A stretch of DNA of 57,257 bases from Candidatus Aegiribacteria sp. (GCA_030620995.1 JAUXIK010000012.1:1-57257); one strand, 5' to 3'; positions 24,407 through 33,027 are shown, counted from the first letter of the stretch. Program-made: numbers and translations. Notes: a model not told the origin generated them from the letters alone.

Positions 24407-26176
24407 CTATAGAGCCTGTGGCTCTGCATTCCGCATCGAAGTTGGATCAGGGTGCACAGATCTTGATGGAAGAAGCTCTTCTGCAAGTTCAAGGTTCCAG
24501 GGTTCCATGATATGAGCCCCTGTATCGTCTATGAAGTAAAGATAATATTCTCTACCCGGGAAAGCTTTCATGAACTCCTGATCCTCTTCAGGTTTCTGAT
24601 GAGCGCAGAAGATGATTTCACTGTCGAGGAACGGTGAGTTGTAATTAATACCGCTTAAGATGTTCGGATAACCGTGATCAGAAGCCTCCATAAATATCAC
24701 AGACGGAATCTCGACAGTTTCCTGAGCCAGTTCCCAGGGTTTTCCGTCAATTGTCAGCCATGGACCTGACTTGAATCTTATTTCCTCCGGGAGGTAGAGA
24801 AATATGGTAATTCCGAAAAGTCCTGCCAGAACAAGAAAGAAGAAGCTCCCTCCACGATCTCCCCACCGTGCTCTTGCTGCGCGAAGAATGAATATCAGGC
24901 CCAGAACAGACAGGAAGAGGATTATCGGGAGAAAAGTGTAGTAGTGACGCGGTCCATATATCACGGCGGGCCAGGCGTGTGGGAGCAGCAGAATGAACAT
25001 GGCGGGTAACGGTAGAAACAACCAGAGAATCCTCCTGTCCTTCCGTATCAGCCCAATCGACATGATGAGAGGGACCAGAGATAATAGAGGCCAGCCGAAG
25101 AGAGTTGTAGCACCGGAAGCAATCTGTCTTACCCCGTTCTTGATCCCCCGCCATACCGTGTGATCGCAGTCTCCGTACACAGGGAACCATGCCTTGTCCG
25201 GCCCGAAGCCGATCAGTCTTCCCGCTCTGGCGATCTGATACGGTGTTTTCAGCAGGTTTCCGGTGTAGTACCAGTTCAGCGCCATGAATCCCGCAACAGG
25301 AAGGATGGAACCCAGAATCAGACCCAGCAGAGCTTTGAATCCTTTTCGTCCTCTTGATGCAAGTACGATTGAGAGGAATATCCCCCATACTACTATTGGA
25401 TATGGTTTTGTTATAAGAGCCAGACCGAGAAGAAGACCGGATGCCAGAGTGTATATGTAGCGGTCATGTTTCCAGAATATGCTGAGGAAATACAGGCTCC
25501 ATGTAACGAGCATCAAGTTTGAATTATGCGCCATGTGGGTCGATGTCATAAAGAGAAAGAAGGGTGAAAGCAGAAGCAGTACAGAGGTCAGTTTCGCCAT
25601 TCTGACATTGGTCCACAATCGAACCAGCATGAAGAGACCAATTAGAGATAATACTCCCTCCAGCGGTCCCAGAAGGGGGGTCAGATCAAACCAGACAAAG
25701 GGCACCAGAAGGAATGAATGAGTTGGAGGGTACTGGCAGAACCATTTCTCCCTTTCCATTATCAGATGCCTGCAGGGAAAGAATCTCTCCGGATCGGATA
25801 CGGACGGAACAGGTGCTGACAGCTCACCGGCAGCAAATATCCTTGCCTGAAAGAGGTGCGCTGCTTCGTCTCCTCCTTTTGCTGTTCCCTCGAGTGGATA
25901 GAAGGCCATCCAGGCGGTAAATACAAGCGTGAATAGCGATGAAAGTACCAGGAAGGTACTGATTCTGATTCCGTCAAGAAGATGGACTGCAGAAAGCGAC
26001 AGATCCTTTCTGATCCACTTCGACGATGACCATGAAATACAGATAATGGCCGGAAAAATAAGCAGAAGCTGGATTATTTTATCAAGTGGCCCCTCTGTCC
26101 TGGAACCTGAAAGCGCATAGGTTGTGAAAACGGATAATAGAATTAATCCGATGATCAACCAGATAACATTTCGCAT
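24407..26176 (-). CDS. GT39/ArnT-like membrane glycosyltransferase
   Basis: A 589-residue polytopic protein (about 12 hydrophobic helices) with a GT-C first periplasmic loop: GGDEAAHLFQARIFAAGEL contains the acidic DE pair, followed by FPCRHLIMEREKWFCQYPPTHSFLL. It resembles dolichyl-phosphate-mannose/undecaprenyl-phosphate-sugar transferases that decorate proteins or lipid A. The C-terminal 120 residues are a soluble periplasmic domain (SVIFMEASDHGYPN..., YYLYFIDDTGAHIMEP). It converges on the FAD oxidoreductase with a 38-base gap that contains no obvious terminator. No strong ribosome site is visible before the ATG. Confidence 0.78.
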   Translation of the reverse strand: MRNVIWLIIGLILLSVFTTYALSGSRTEGPLDKIIQLLLIFPAIICISWSSSKWIRKDLSLSAVHLLDGIRISTFLVLSSLFTLVFTAWMAFYPLEGTAKGGDEAAHLFQARIFAAGELSAPVPSVSDPERFFPCRHLIMEREKWFCQYPPTHSFLLVPFVWFDLTPLLGPLEGVLSLIGLFMLVRLWTNVRMAKLTSVLLLLSPFFLFMTSTHMAHNSNLMLVTWSLYFLSIFWKHDRYIYTLASGLLLGLALITKPYPIVVWGIFLSIVLASRGRKGFKALLGLILGSILPVAGFMALNWYYTGNLLKTPYQIARAGRLIGFGPDKAWFPVYGDCDHTVWRGIKNGVRQIASGATTLFGWPLLSLVPLIMSIGLIRKDRRILWLFLPLPAMFILLLPHAWPAVIYGPRHYYTFLPIILFLSVLGLIFILRAARARWGDRGGSFFFLVLAGLFGITIFLYLPEEIRFKSGPWLTIDGKPWELAQETVEIPSVIFMEASDHGYPNILSGINYNSPFLDSEIIFCAHQKPEEDQEFMKAFPGREYYLYFIDDTGAHIMEPWNLELAEELLPSRSVHPDPTSMRNAEPQAL

Positions 26177-26421
26177 CTAAATCCGTTTCCGTTGAAAATG
26201 ACAAGGTCAATATCAGATCGGCTATTAATTCTCATGAAATTACCGTCAACTACATGAGAATATACCAGCTTGCAGGCCGTCGGACATATTCTTCTCGTTA
26301 TGATCGTCCCTGCATTATTCCAGACTTTCCAGGCGGATGAAGATACGTCAGTAACATTGTCATATGCTTGACGTTTTGAACCGCTCAACGTATCATGCTA
26401 GGCTGAAAAGAGGAGTTATAG

Positions 26422-28071
26422 ATGAATACTCGGAAATGTGCGAGAATTGCTCTTATTACACCGATAGAAGACGATATTCCAGTCCAGGTATCAGCTTACA
26501 AGGCATGGATGCCAAGATATGGCAGTGTGGCCGTTGCCCAGGCGCTTAAGGATGAAGGCTATGAGATTCGTCATTATTGCGAGCACTCGGGCAGTATTAT
26601 TGACTGGGATTTTGTGTATTCCTGTGATTACGTCTGCTTTTCTCTTATGACATTCTGCGCCTACCGTGGATACAGGCAGGCGGATCGAGTGAGAGCTAAT
26701 TCAGATGCAAGGATAATATTCGGTGGCTGTCATGCGACAGTTGCTCCCGAGGATTGCTTGAATCACTGTGATTTCGTGATCAGAAACGAAGGCGAGCCTG
26801 CTACTCTGGAATTACTGGATGCTCTTAAAAGCGGCAGGGACGGAACTGATATCAAGGGAATCAGCTACCGTGACGATGAAGGGGTCCACCATCACAACCC
26901 CGATCATGAGTTTATGAATGACCTGAGCCATCCGATAGATATTTCCATTATCGAGGGTTACCCGAAAAATCGACCCGGACGTTTTCTCTGGGAAACGATC
27001 AGTCGCTGTCAGATACCGAGGATCAGCCTTCCTGTCGCACAGTCTTCGAGGGGTTGCGTACACAAATGCAAGTTCTGTATGGTGAAATATGAACTTGGTT
27101 CCCAATACAGAGAACGGCCTGCGGAAGTGGTGCTTGAAGAAATAGATCGGGCATTCGATTATCTCGGCTCACGTACGATCTTCTTTGTTGACAATGATTT
27201 TACTCACAATACAGATCATGCGCTGGCTATTCTGGAACCCCTTATTGAAAGGTACGATGGACATTTAACTATTTACATCTTCAGCCGCGTAGAAGTGGTG
27301 AAGAAGCCGAAACTGCTCGACGCGTTGAGCCGGATAGATAACGTTTACATTGGCATGGGCTTCGAGTCCACTAATGACGCCACGCTTTCGCAGTTCTCTA
27401 AAGGCCAGACGCAGAGCGGGTTCGAAGCCGATGTTCGCCTGCTTCATGAACGGGGCCTCAACATTCACGGCCTGTTTATTTTCGGCGCGGATGCCGATAC
27501 CGAGGAGAGCCTGAGCGAGACGGTATCCTTCGCTCTGGACACTAAACTGTACACTGTTGGATTCAGCGCTTTGTACGACATTCCAGGCAAGGAAAAAACA
27601 ATCGGCATTCCTCAGATTATTCCAGATCACCGTTTCATTCACAGGGACTGGAGGCTTTTCACCGGACACTTCGTTGTATTCTTCCCGAAACAGATCAGAC
27701 CCAGCCGGTTGCAAAAACTTATCATCGAAGGGCAACGGCATTTCTTCAGAAAGAACAGGGAGACATTTTACCAGTATTTCCCGGTATACGCCAGTTCAGA
27801 ACCCTACTGCTTATACCTTGAAGAGCAGGAAAAGGATTTGTACGACAGTGACGACCGCCTTATTGAGGAACGCCTGCTCAACAGGACATATGCGGATCTT
27901 CCCGATTATGTACCAATTAAACCAAGTCATTGGGTGAAGACGAAGGAAATAGGAGAATTTCTTGCTCAGAATGCACTTAGAAGAACGGCGTGGAAAATGC
28001 TGAGCAGGAATTTCAGGCTGACTGATCGATCCGGCAGGAAGACCATTGATCCGGGAAGTGTTCAGTTATAG
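26422..28071 (+). CDS. B12-binding-type radical SAM protein
   Basis: A 549-residue radical SAM enzyme: N-terminal Rossmann-like cobalamin-binding-type domain (about 1-140; no DxHxxG, so base-off B12 or no B12), then the [4Fe-4S] motif CVHKCKFCMVKYE near residue 214 and the TIM-barrel core (VDNDFTHN, IYIFSRVEV, IGMGFEST, GLFIFGADADTEES). The C-terminal 150 residues (HRDWRLFTGHFVVFFPKQ) match the extension common in B12-binding radical SAM proteins of lipid or antibiotic modification. ATG has GAGGAG upstream. It ends 2 bases from a second, convergent radical SAM gene, and both sit among glycan genes. Substrate unknown. Confidence 0.87.
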   Translation: MNTRKCARIALITPIEDDIPVQVSAYKAWMPRYGSVAVAQALKDEGYEIRHYCEHSGSIIDWDFVYSCDYVCFSLMTFCAYRGYRQADRVRANSDARIIFGGCHATVAPEDCLNHCDFVIRNEGEPATLELLDALKSGRDGTDIKGISYRDDEGVHHHNPDHEFMNDLSHPIDISIIEGYPKNRPGRFLWETISRCQIPRISLPVAQSSRGCVHKCKFCMVKYELGSQYRERPAEVVLEEIDRAFDYLGSRTIFFVDNDFTHNTDHALAILEPLIERYDGHLTIYIFSRVEVVKKPKLLDALSRIDNVYIGMGFESTNDATLSQFSKGQTQSGFEADVRLLHERGLNIHGLFIFGADADTEESLSETVSFALDTKLYTVGFSALYDIPGKEKTIGIPQIIPDHRFIHRDWRLFTGHFVVFFPKQIRPSRLQKLIIEGQRHFFRKNRETFYQYFPVYASSEPYCLYLEEQEKDLYDSDDRLIEERLLNRTYADLPDYVPIKPSHWVKTKEIGEFLAQNALRRTAWKMLSRNFRLTDRSGRKTIDPGSVQL

Positions 28072-28073
28072 TA

Positions 28074-29519
28074 CTATCCGGAATTACCTGCATCCAGGGC
28101 TTGAGGTTCGTTGTTGTGTGCTCTGAATCCTGCTTTATCCCGCATCCGTCCCAGCCATAACCAGGCAGCGTTGCGAAAGTCAATACGAAGCCTTGGAATA
28201 GATTTGAGAATCTTCCATCTCTTATTCGAGTAGAACCGTCTGTATGCTTCCTTCTGCAGAAGACGCAGTTCGTCACCGCTTATATCAGCGAGATTGAAGT
28301 AGCCTGACAGGTAATTGTAGTCGCTGAAATCCAGAGAAGATGAATCGACTGATGACATTGTCTGATCCCAGAGAGGTGTTCCGGGATATGGTGTTACTAT
28401 GAAGAAGCTCGCGAAGAAGAGATCGGTAGTCTCAGCGTAGGCGATGGTTTGACGTATCTGCTCGGTTGTTTCACCCGGGAATCCAAGCATGAAATAGCCG
28501 TTTGTAACGATTCCAGCCTCGTCAGCCCAGGTTATAGCTTTTCTTACATGTTCGAGATCCAGGTTCTTGCCAATCGTTTTCTGAAGCTCCTGGGATGCCG
28601 TTTCGACTGCAATCGCGAGATTTGTCGTTCCGACTCTGGCAAGAAGATTCACCAGCTCCCGATCAAGCTGGTCAGCTCTTACACCATTCGGAAATGCAAG
28701 AGACAATCCAAGATCGAGCTCAAGCAACTTGTTGCAGATGGACTTGGCACGATCAAGGTCAAGATTGAAAATATCATCGTATATCTCAATGTCGGTAATT
28801 CCGAATGTCTCAACGATCTGCTTTATTTCCTCAACTACATTTTCAGCAGATCTGCAGCGGAATTTCTTTCCAAACAGGTTGTGGCAGTAGTAACATCTGT
28901 ATGGACATCCTCTCGACGTGAAGATCGGCAGATACCTGCCCCGTCTGACATTGCCTGCTCTACCGAGATGCGCATATTTCTTGATGTCCACTAGATCCCA
29001 GGCTGGAAATGGAATCGTATCCAGATCAGAGATAAGTTCTCCCGGTGCTCCCCATTCCATTTTTCCATCCACTTGATAGGCGATACCGGGAATCCCCGAG
29101 ATACTTTCACCGATAGATATTCTCCTGATGAGTTCAGTGAAAGCGCTTTCGCCTTCACCTAGAATCAACACATCTATATTCAGGTCTTCTTCGACGTCAT
29201 TCGTGCATGCGGAGATATGCGGCCCGCCGACCATAATAACAGTTTCACCGTTTCTTTCCCTGACCATGGCTGCAATCCTGTGAAGGCTTTCCGCTTCACA
29301 TGTAAGCGCGGAGATAGCGACTATCTGGGGATCCCATGCCTGCAGTTGCTTCTGCAGCAAGTCATACGGATGTCTGTGGCAACGTAGATCCAGAATTTCT
29401 ATCTCGTGACCGGGCTGATTCGATCTAAGATGGGAGGCCATGTACATCAATCCAAGAGGGTATGAATACTGTGGAACATCCCTGTTGAATGAGTAACCTT
29501 TAACCATCAGTATGCGCAT
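28074..29519 (-). CDS. B12-binding-type radical SAM protein (second)
   Basis: A 481-residue protein with an N-terminal cobalamin-type domain (LGLMYMASHLRSNQPGHEIEILDL, VGGPHISACTNDV, DVLILGEGESAFTEL) and the radical SAM motif GCPYRCYYCHN near residue 205, followed by IEIYDDIFNLDLDRAK, VRADQLD, LAIAVETAS and GYFMLGFPGET, typical of the subfamily that methylates or rearranges lipids, glycans and natural products. It is clearly a different subgroup from its convergent neighbour. GGGAG lies 8 bases before the ATG. A long leader of about 175 bases is possible if the promoter at 29700-29729 is used. Confidence 0.88.
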   Translation of the reverse strand: MRILMVKGYSFNRDVPQYSYPLGLMYMASHLRSNQPGHEIEILDLRCHRHPYDLLQKQLQAWDPQIVAISALTCEAESLHRIAAMVRERNGETVIMVGGPHISACTNDVEEDLNIDVLILGEGESAFTELIRRISIGESISGIPGIAYQVDGKMEWGAPGELISDLDTIPFPAWDLVDIKKYAHLGRAGNVRRGRYLPIFTSRGCPYRCYYCHNLFGKKFRCRSAENVVEEIKQIVETFGITDIEIYDDIFNLDLDRAKSICNKLLELDLGLSLAFPNGVRADQLDRELVNLLARVGTTNLAIAVETASQELQKTIGKNLDLEHVRKAITWADEAGIVTNGYFMLGFPGETTEQIRQTIAYAETTDLFFASFFIVTPYPGTPLWDQTMSSVDSSSLDFSDYNYLSGYFNLADISGDELRLLQKEAYRRFYSNKRWKILKSIPRLRIDFRNAAWLWLGRMRDKAGFRAHNNEPQALDAGNSG

Positions 29520-29699
29520 TTTCGTACTCCCTGTTCTGGCCGATTGCTCGGGGATATCATAAAACCATTGAATTCAGAATGGTCTTTCAGTCTGAGCCAA
29601 CCACATGTTAATAATATCATTAATTGTGCAGAGACAATATCCAGTTCTATAACAATAACATATAAACTGATAATGAAATACAACACAATAATCACCACT

Positions 29700-29729
29700 A
29701 TGATAACAGTGCTGTTTGAGCGATGTCAA
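29700..29729 (-). promoter_or_regulatory. Sigma-70-like promoter toward radical SAM gene
   Basis: On the minus strand TTGACA (29724-29729) is followed after 18 bases by TATCAT (29700-29705). The -35 is perfect and the -10 matches five of six. The predicted leader to the radical SAM start is long, about 175 bases. Confidence 0.4.
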
Positions 29730-29856
29730 TGAAACCGAAGACTCTTCAGGAAATTCCGAATTCTATACAAAGATATTGTACTATACAGTCAAGGCGCTGA
29801 TTGACCTCCAATGGCTAGAAGCATATAAACATAATTAGTAAAAGCCTGTTCTCATG

Positions 29857-29885
29857 TTGATTGAGATATCCGACAACGGTATATA
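29857..29885 (+). promoter_or_regulatory. Sigma-70-like promoter of DUF5684 gene
   Basis: TTGATT (29857-29862), 17-base spacer, TATATA (29880-29885). Start of transcription would be near 29892, giving a leader of about 30 bases that includes AGGAGG before the GTG at 29924. Confidence 0.55.
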
Positions 29886-29923
29886 GTCGCAGGTTTGATA
29901 GAATACCAAAAGGAGGTATCCCA

Positions 29924-30361
29924 GTGCGTATCAAGACACTTGGAATGTTTCTAATGCTACCGGCACTACTTCTGCTTGCAGCAGGCCCCGCCCTGGCCCA
30001 GTACAACAACTATCAGGCAGGTCCGGGTGTGGGCATAATATTGCTTATTATCGCCTTGTGCATCTTCGGTATCGTAACGATGTGGAAGCTATTCGAGAAA
30101 GCCGGGGAGCCGGGCTGGGCTTCAATAGTACCAATCTATAACACGATCATTATACTGAAAATCGCCGGAAAGCCCGGGTGGTGGATCTTCCTGCTCATAA
30201 TCCCCATAGTGAACATAATAATCTACATAATGGTGATGATCAGCCTGGCTGAGAACTTCGGAAAGGGTGGAGGCTTTGCCGTCGGACTCATTCTTTTCTC
30301 AATCATCTTCTTTGCTATACTGGCTTTCGGAGACGCGGAGTACCGCCAAACTATCGCCTGA
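29924..30361 (+). CDS. DUF5684-family small membrane protein with signal peptide
   Basis: A 145-residue protein. It begins with a cleavable signal peptide (MFLMLPALLLLAAGPALAQ), a short glycine/asparagine-rich stretch, and then three to four hydrophobic helices with the family pattern FEKAGEPGWASIVPIYN, IAGKPGWWIFLLIIPIVNI and ISLAENFGKGGGF, ending in FGDAEYR. This DUF5684 pattern is often found in small envelope proteins and near signal peptidases; its biochemical role is unknown. GTG at 29924 has AGGAGG upstream; the earlier in-frame start would put the ribosome site inside the gene and spoil the signal peptide. It has its own promoter and a hairpin terminator. Confidence 0.83.
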   Translation: MRIKTLGMFLMLPALLLLAAGPALAQYNNYQAGPGVGIILLIIALCIFGIVTMWKLFEKAGEPGWASIVPIYNTIIILKIAGKPGWWIFLLIIPIVNIIIYIMVMISLAENFGKGGGFAVGLILFSIIFFAILAFGDAEYRQTIA

Positions 30362-30382
30362 TTCCGCCACCACTGAAGCTGA

Positions 30383-30408
30383 AAGGGGAGGCTTTTCAGC
30401 CTCCCCTT
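30383..30408 (+). terminator. Strong hairpin between convergent genes
   Basis: AAGGGGAGGC pairs perfectly with GCCTCCCCTT around a six-base loop, 21 bases after the DUF5684 stop and 22 bases beyond the end of the convergent RRM gene. The stem begins with two A-U pairs but no long T run follows on either strand, so it may end transcription from both sides with modest efficiency. Confidence 0.6.
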
Positions 30409-30430
30409 ACATTAATGAAGCAGAATTACG

Positions 30431-30691
30431 CTAGTTCCGTCTTGGCTTGCTGTTAGCAAAGTCCACTCTGAGCTGGCGTCCATCTATTTCCTGTCCGTGC
30501 ATTGCCTCCTGGGCTGCTTTTGCGCTCTCTTCGGTTTCGAAAGTTACAAATCCGAATCCTCTTGACCGGCCTGTATCTCTTTCACAGACAACGTTAGCCT
30601 CTTCAATAACTCCATATTCCTCAAAGGCCTTTCTCAGACCTTCATCGTTTGTTGCCCAGGCTAATCCACCTACAAATAGTTTATTTTCCAT
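30431..30691 (-). CDS. Single-RRM RNA-binding protein
   Basis: An 86-residue protein that is almost only one RNA recognition motif. RNP2 is LFVGGL at residues 5-10 and RNP1 is RGFGFVTF near residue 45, with the aromatic residues that stack on RNA intact; a short basic tail (NSKPRRN) follows. Bacterial proteins of this type (as in cyanobacteria) are often cold-inducible RNA chaperones. It has a strong ribosome site (AAAAGGAG) and a long leader with several hairpins, suggesting control after transcription starts. Confidence 0.93.
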   Translation of the reverse strand: MENKLFVGGLAWATNDEGLRKAFEEYGVIEEANVVCERDTGRSRGFGFVTFETEESAKAAQEAMHGQEIDGRQLRVDFANSKPRRN

Positions 30692-30956
30692 TAGAACTCC
30701 TTTTCCCGGGATATTTCATCCCTAAGTACCATGTGGCTACAAATGCCACTTTTACCCCTCTAGCATGGGGTATGCTTAACCGGGATACGGCCCGGTACCG
30801 TGCTGCATAATCGCGGCATATATTAATGTGTTTTATAACTATTTACCACCCACACGATAACGATTATGGATTGTAAAATATTGATGCGATTCAGAAATGA
30901 CGTAAACCTCTTAGTAACATAGTAAACAAACAAAATCAACTTGCTTTGAAAAAGCT
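30692..30956 (-). promoter_or_regulatory. Long structured 5' leader of the RRM gene
   Basis: From the promoter at 30963-30990 to the ATG is about 265 bases. The half nearest the gene has four consecutive hairpins: ACCGGG/CCCGGT (30779-30796), TACCCC/GGGGTA (30753-30772), GTGGC/GCCAC (30733-30749) and GGGAT/ATCCC (30708-30722), the last ending 5 bases before the ribosome site. The second can instead fold as AGCAT/ATGCT (30762-30776), so alternative structures exist. This looks like a thermosensor or an autoregulatory binding region; no known riboswitch class was recognised. The upstream half is AT-rich without clear structure. Confidence 0.5.
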
Positions 30957-30962
30957 AAAAGT

Positions 30963-30990
30963 ATTATACACTATTGAATTTAATTAGCAA
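30963..30990 (-). promoter_or_regulatory. Sigma-70-like promoter of RRM gene
   Basis: Minus strand: TTGCTA (30985-30990), 16-base spacer, perfect TATAAT (30963-30968). It lies about 60 bases from the terminator of the upstream FG-GAP gene, leaving the RRM gene as a single transcription unit. Confidence 0.5.
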
Positions 30991-31047
30991 GCCCTCCGAA
31001 TATCTGGAAATAATTGACGGAATTGTATTATGTAATTCCAGTTATCT

Positions 31048-31082
31048 GAAAAAAGACGGGAGCCGGTTCATCACCGGCTCCC
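31048..31082 (-). terminator. Rho-independent terminator of the FG-GAP gene
   Basis: On the minus strand a perfect 10-base stem (GGGAGCCGGT/ACCGGCTCCC) with a 5-base loop is followed after three bases by six T residues. It lies 35 bases past the stop codon of the FG-GAP repeat gene. Confidence 0.85.
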
Positions 31083-31116
31083 TTTCACTTCTTTTATCGA
31101 ATAGTAAGCAGATACT

Positions 31117-32940
31117 CTAATGAATTACTACAAACTGCCTGGTTTCGGCAAAGTCTCCGGATGTCATCCGGCAGAAATACAGACCTGATTCAAATTCAGG
31201 AATAACAACCTGATTATAACCATTCTGGCTATCCACTGATTCAATCTGCTTCACCAAACGGCCGGATACATCGTAAATCGATAGATGTACAATAGATTCA
31301 CCAGGTACGGTATAGCCTATAAGAACAGTACTCTGCATCGGGTTTGGAGAAAATGGCAGAAGACTGAATCCAGACGGATCATCTTCGCTGATTCCTTCCA
31401 TATTCCATGAGATAGTAATATCTTCAAGAGTAGGTGTTATGCTGTTGTCTTCTGCTAACAGAATGGCTCTATACTGAACATACTGATGACCATTGTACAG
31501 TATGCCCGCAAGGTTGCCTGGTGAAGTTATTGTATCTGACCATTCACCCATGATGTTGTGATCATCAGAAGCCCTGACTTGAAAAGAAACCGAAGTTCCC
31601 GGTTCTGTAGTACAGGTCCAGTCAATCCAACCCCAGATAGGAATAGTATTTGTATTCAGAATACTTGATTCCAGTATACCTGCCGCTTCAAATCCTCCCC
31701 ACCATGAGACATAACTGGATACAAATGATGATCCGAGTACATCCATAACCCCATCATCATTAAAATCCGCGGGAAATACTGAAGATGCTCCATCGAAATC
31801 CGCATCGATCTCGTGAGAGGTCCAGCTTGTACCGGAACCGTTCAGATTCTCCCACCATGAAATATCATTTTCACCTTGTGCGGCTCCAAGTACATCCATA
31901 TCACCATCATCATCCATATCAACCGAATACACTGAAGATGCTCCAAAGTAATTCTCATCGATCTTGTGCTTGGTCCATTCCGTACCGGAACCGTTTTTAT
32001 TCTCCCACCAGAAAATATCGTCATCATAAATGGCAGCTCCGAGTATATCCATCTTGCCATCATTATTCACATCTGCTGCAAATACAGATGATGCACCGCT
32101 GAATTGTGTATTAACCGGATGGCTTGCCCAGCTCGTACCGGAACCATTTAAATTTTCCCACCAGTAGATATCGTTCGCATTGCGTGCAGCTCCAAGTACA
32201 TCAATATCACCATCATTATCGATATCAGCTGCACAGACGCAATGAGCACCATCGAAACTGCTGGTTATGATATGTTCGGTCCAGACATGTCCTACTCCAT
32301 CCATGTTTTCCCACCATGATATCATGTCAACATTAATGGCAGCTCCGAGTATATCCATATCACCATCACCGTCGACATCTGAAGCATATACCGAGTTTGC
32401 ACCGTAAAAACTCAGATCAACCAGATGTTCAATCCAGCCAAGACCGGAGCCGGTAGCATTCTCCCACCATATGATATCATGAGCAAGACCAGCTGCGCCA
32501 ATAACATCAATATCACCATCATTGTCCATATCCTCAGCATAAACAGAGCTGGCGCTATCAAAGTTATCATCAACCGGATGCTGAGTCCAGATGACACCTG
32601 TGCCATCCTTGTTCTCCATCCAGAAGATCTCGTTGGAAACAGCAGCTGAACCAAGTACATCAATCTTACCATCACCATTCACATCCGCTGCGAATATTGA
32701 CGATGGACCATCGAAGGTCGTAGTGATAATATGTTCGTAATCGTAGACCCTCGTTATACTCAGGAGTCCCGGTGTTTTCATCCAGTTAATATTACTGGAC
32801 TGATAGAATTTTCCTGAATCCCAGTTGTCGAGCGGCCCAATGTAGCCCGGGCCTCCGGCCCAGGTTGTCTGAATAACTGATGTAGCAAACGAAATAGATA
32901 CAATACACAGTATTGTAATAAGAATAGAAAAATATTTCAT
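31117..32940 (-). CDS. Secreted seven-repeat FG-GAP/VCBS propeller with sorting domain
   Basis: A 607-residue exported protein. Signal peptide MKYFSILITILCIVSISFAT; then seven near-identical 51-residue repeats (about residues 75-418), each with a calcium-loop DxDxDGDxDVLGAA and a WWEN motif, matching a seven-bladed integrin-like FG-GAP/VCBS propeller; then a fibronectin/Ig-like part (WTCTTEPGTSVSFQVRASD); and a C-terminal type-IX-like sorting domain from about residue 525 (LLPFSPNPMQSTVLIGY, LSIYDVSGRLVKQI, GLYFCRMTSGDF). It is predicted to be displayed or released at the cell surface. AAGGAGGG precedes the ATG, and a Fur-like palindrome lies over its promoter. The adhesion or ligand target is unknown. 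Confidence 0.92.
   Translation of the reverse strand: MKYFSILITILCIVSISFATSVIQTTWAGGPGYIGPLDNWDSGKFYQSSNINWMKTPGLLSITRVYDYEHIITTTFDGPSSIFAADVNGDGKIDVLGSAAVSNEIFWMENKDGTGVIWTQHPVDDNFDSASSVYAEDMDNDGDIDVIGAAGLAHDIIWWENATGSGLGWIEHLVDLSFYGANSVYASDVDGDGDMDILGAAINVDMISWWENMDGVGHVWTEHIITSSFDGAHCVCAADIDNDGDIDVLGAARNANDIYWWENLNGSGTSWASHPVNTQFSGASSVFAADVNNDGKMDILGAAIYDDDIFWWENKNGSGTEWTKHKIDENYFGASSVYSVDMDDDGDMDVLGAAQGENDISWWENLNGSGTSWTSHEIDADFDGASSVFPADFNDDGVMDVLGSSFVSSYVSWWGGFEAAGILESSILNTNTIPIWGWIDWTCTTEPGTSVSFQVRASDDHNIMGEWSDTITSPGNLAGILYNGHQYVQYRAILLAEDNSITPTLEDITISWNMEGISEDDPSGFSLLPFSPNPMQSTVLIGYTVPGESIVHLSIYDVSGRLVKQIESVDSQNGYNQVVIPEFESGLYFCRMTSGDFAETRQFVVIH
31687..32718 (-). repeat. Seven tandem 51-residue (153-base) coding repeats
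   Basis: Tandem repeats inside the FG-GAP gene; each encodes one propeller blade with the calcium-binding loop. Units differ from each other in many codons, so they are old rather than freshly duplicated, though units 4-6 are the closest (they share NLNGSGTSW or NKNGSGTEW). Boundaries are approximate. Confidence 0.8.
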
Positions 32941-32977
32941 AATCCCTCCTTAAAAGAGATTTAAATAAATACAATCG

Positions 32978-32996
32978 ATAATGATAATATCATTAT
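32978..32996. promoter_or_regulatory. Perfect 19-base palindrome resembling a Fur-family box
   Basis: ATAATGATA-A-TATCATTAT, nine-base arms around one base, just downstream of the predicted -10 of the FG-GAP gene. The plus-strand GATAATGATAAT (32977-32988) equals the first two hexamers of the classic Fur box, but the third hexamer is displaced by two bases. Two direct copies of CATTATT (32991-33004) continue from it. Binding by Fur or a relative (Zur, PerR, MntR-like) would repress the gene; which regulator is unknown. Confidence 0.45.
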
Positions 32997-32998
32997 TC

Positions 32999-33027
32999 AT
33001 TATTACTCTGCAAGTTATGATTGTCAA
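32999..33027 (-). promoter_or_regulatory. Promoter of the FG-GAP gene
   Basis: Minus strand: perfect TTGACA (33022-33027) and AATAAT (32999-33004) with a 17-base spacer (TAATAA at a 16-base spacer also fits). Transcription would start inside or beside the palindrome at 32978-32996. Confidence 0.5.

Larger units (their letters stand above)
29520..29923. other. Divergent intergenic region without a gene
   Basis: About 400 AT-rich bases between the minus-strand radical SAM gene and the plus-strand DUF5684 gene. It holds one good promoter on each strand (listed separately) and an inverted repeat ACCATT-N8-AATGGT at 29564-29583 inside the possible leader of the radical SAM gene. Short open frames on both strands lack ribosome sites and look like noise. 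Confidence 0.5.

Noticed and set aside
26155..26388. 77-residue open frame on the minus strand upstream of the GT39-like gene
   Set aside because: No ribosome site or family resemblance; it only fills the divergent promoter region.
29507..29732. Short open frames on both strands in the gap before the DUF5684 gene
   Set aside because: No ribosome sites; composition is that of AT-rich non-coding DNA, and promoters lie inside.
31687..32718. Regular 153-base repeats that might be taken for a CRISPR or satellite array
   Set aside because: The repeats are in frame and encode FG-GAP blades; there are no identical short repeats with unique spacers.
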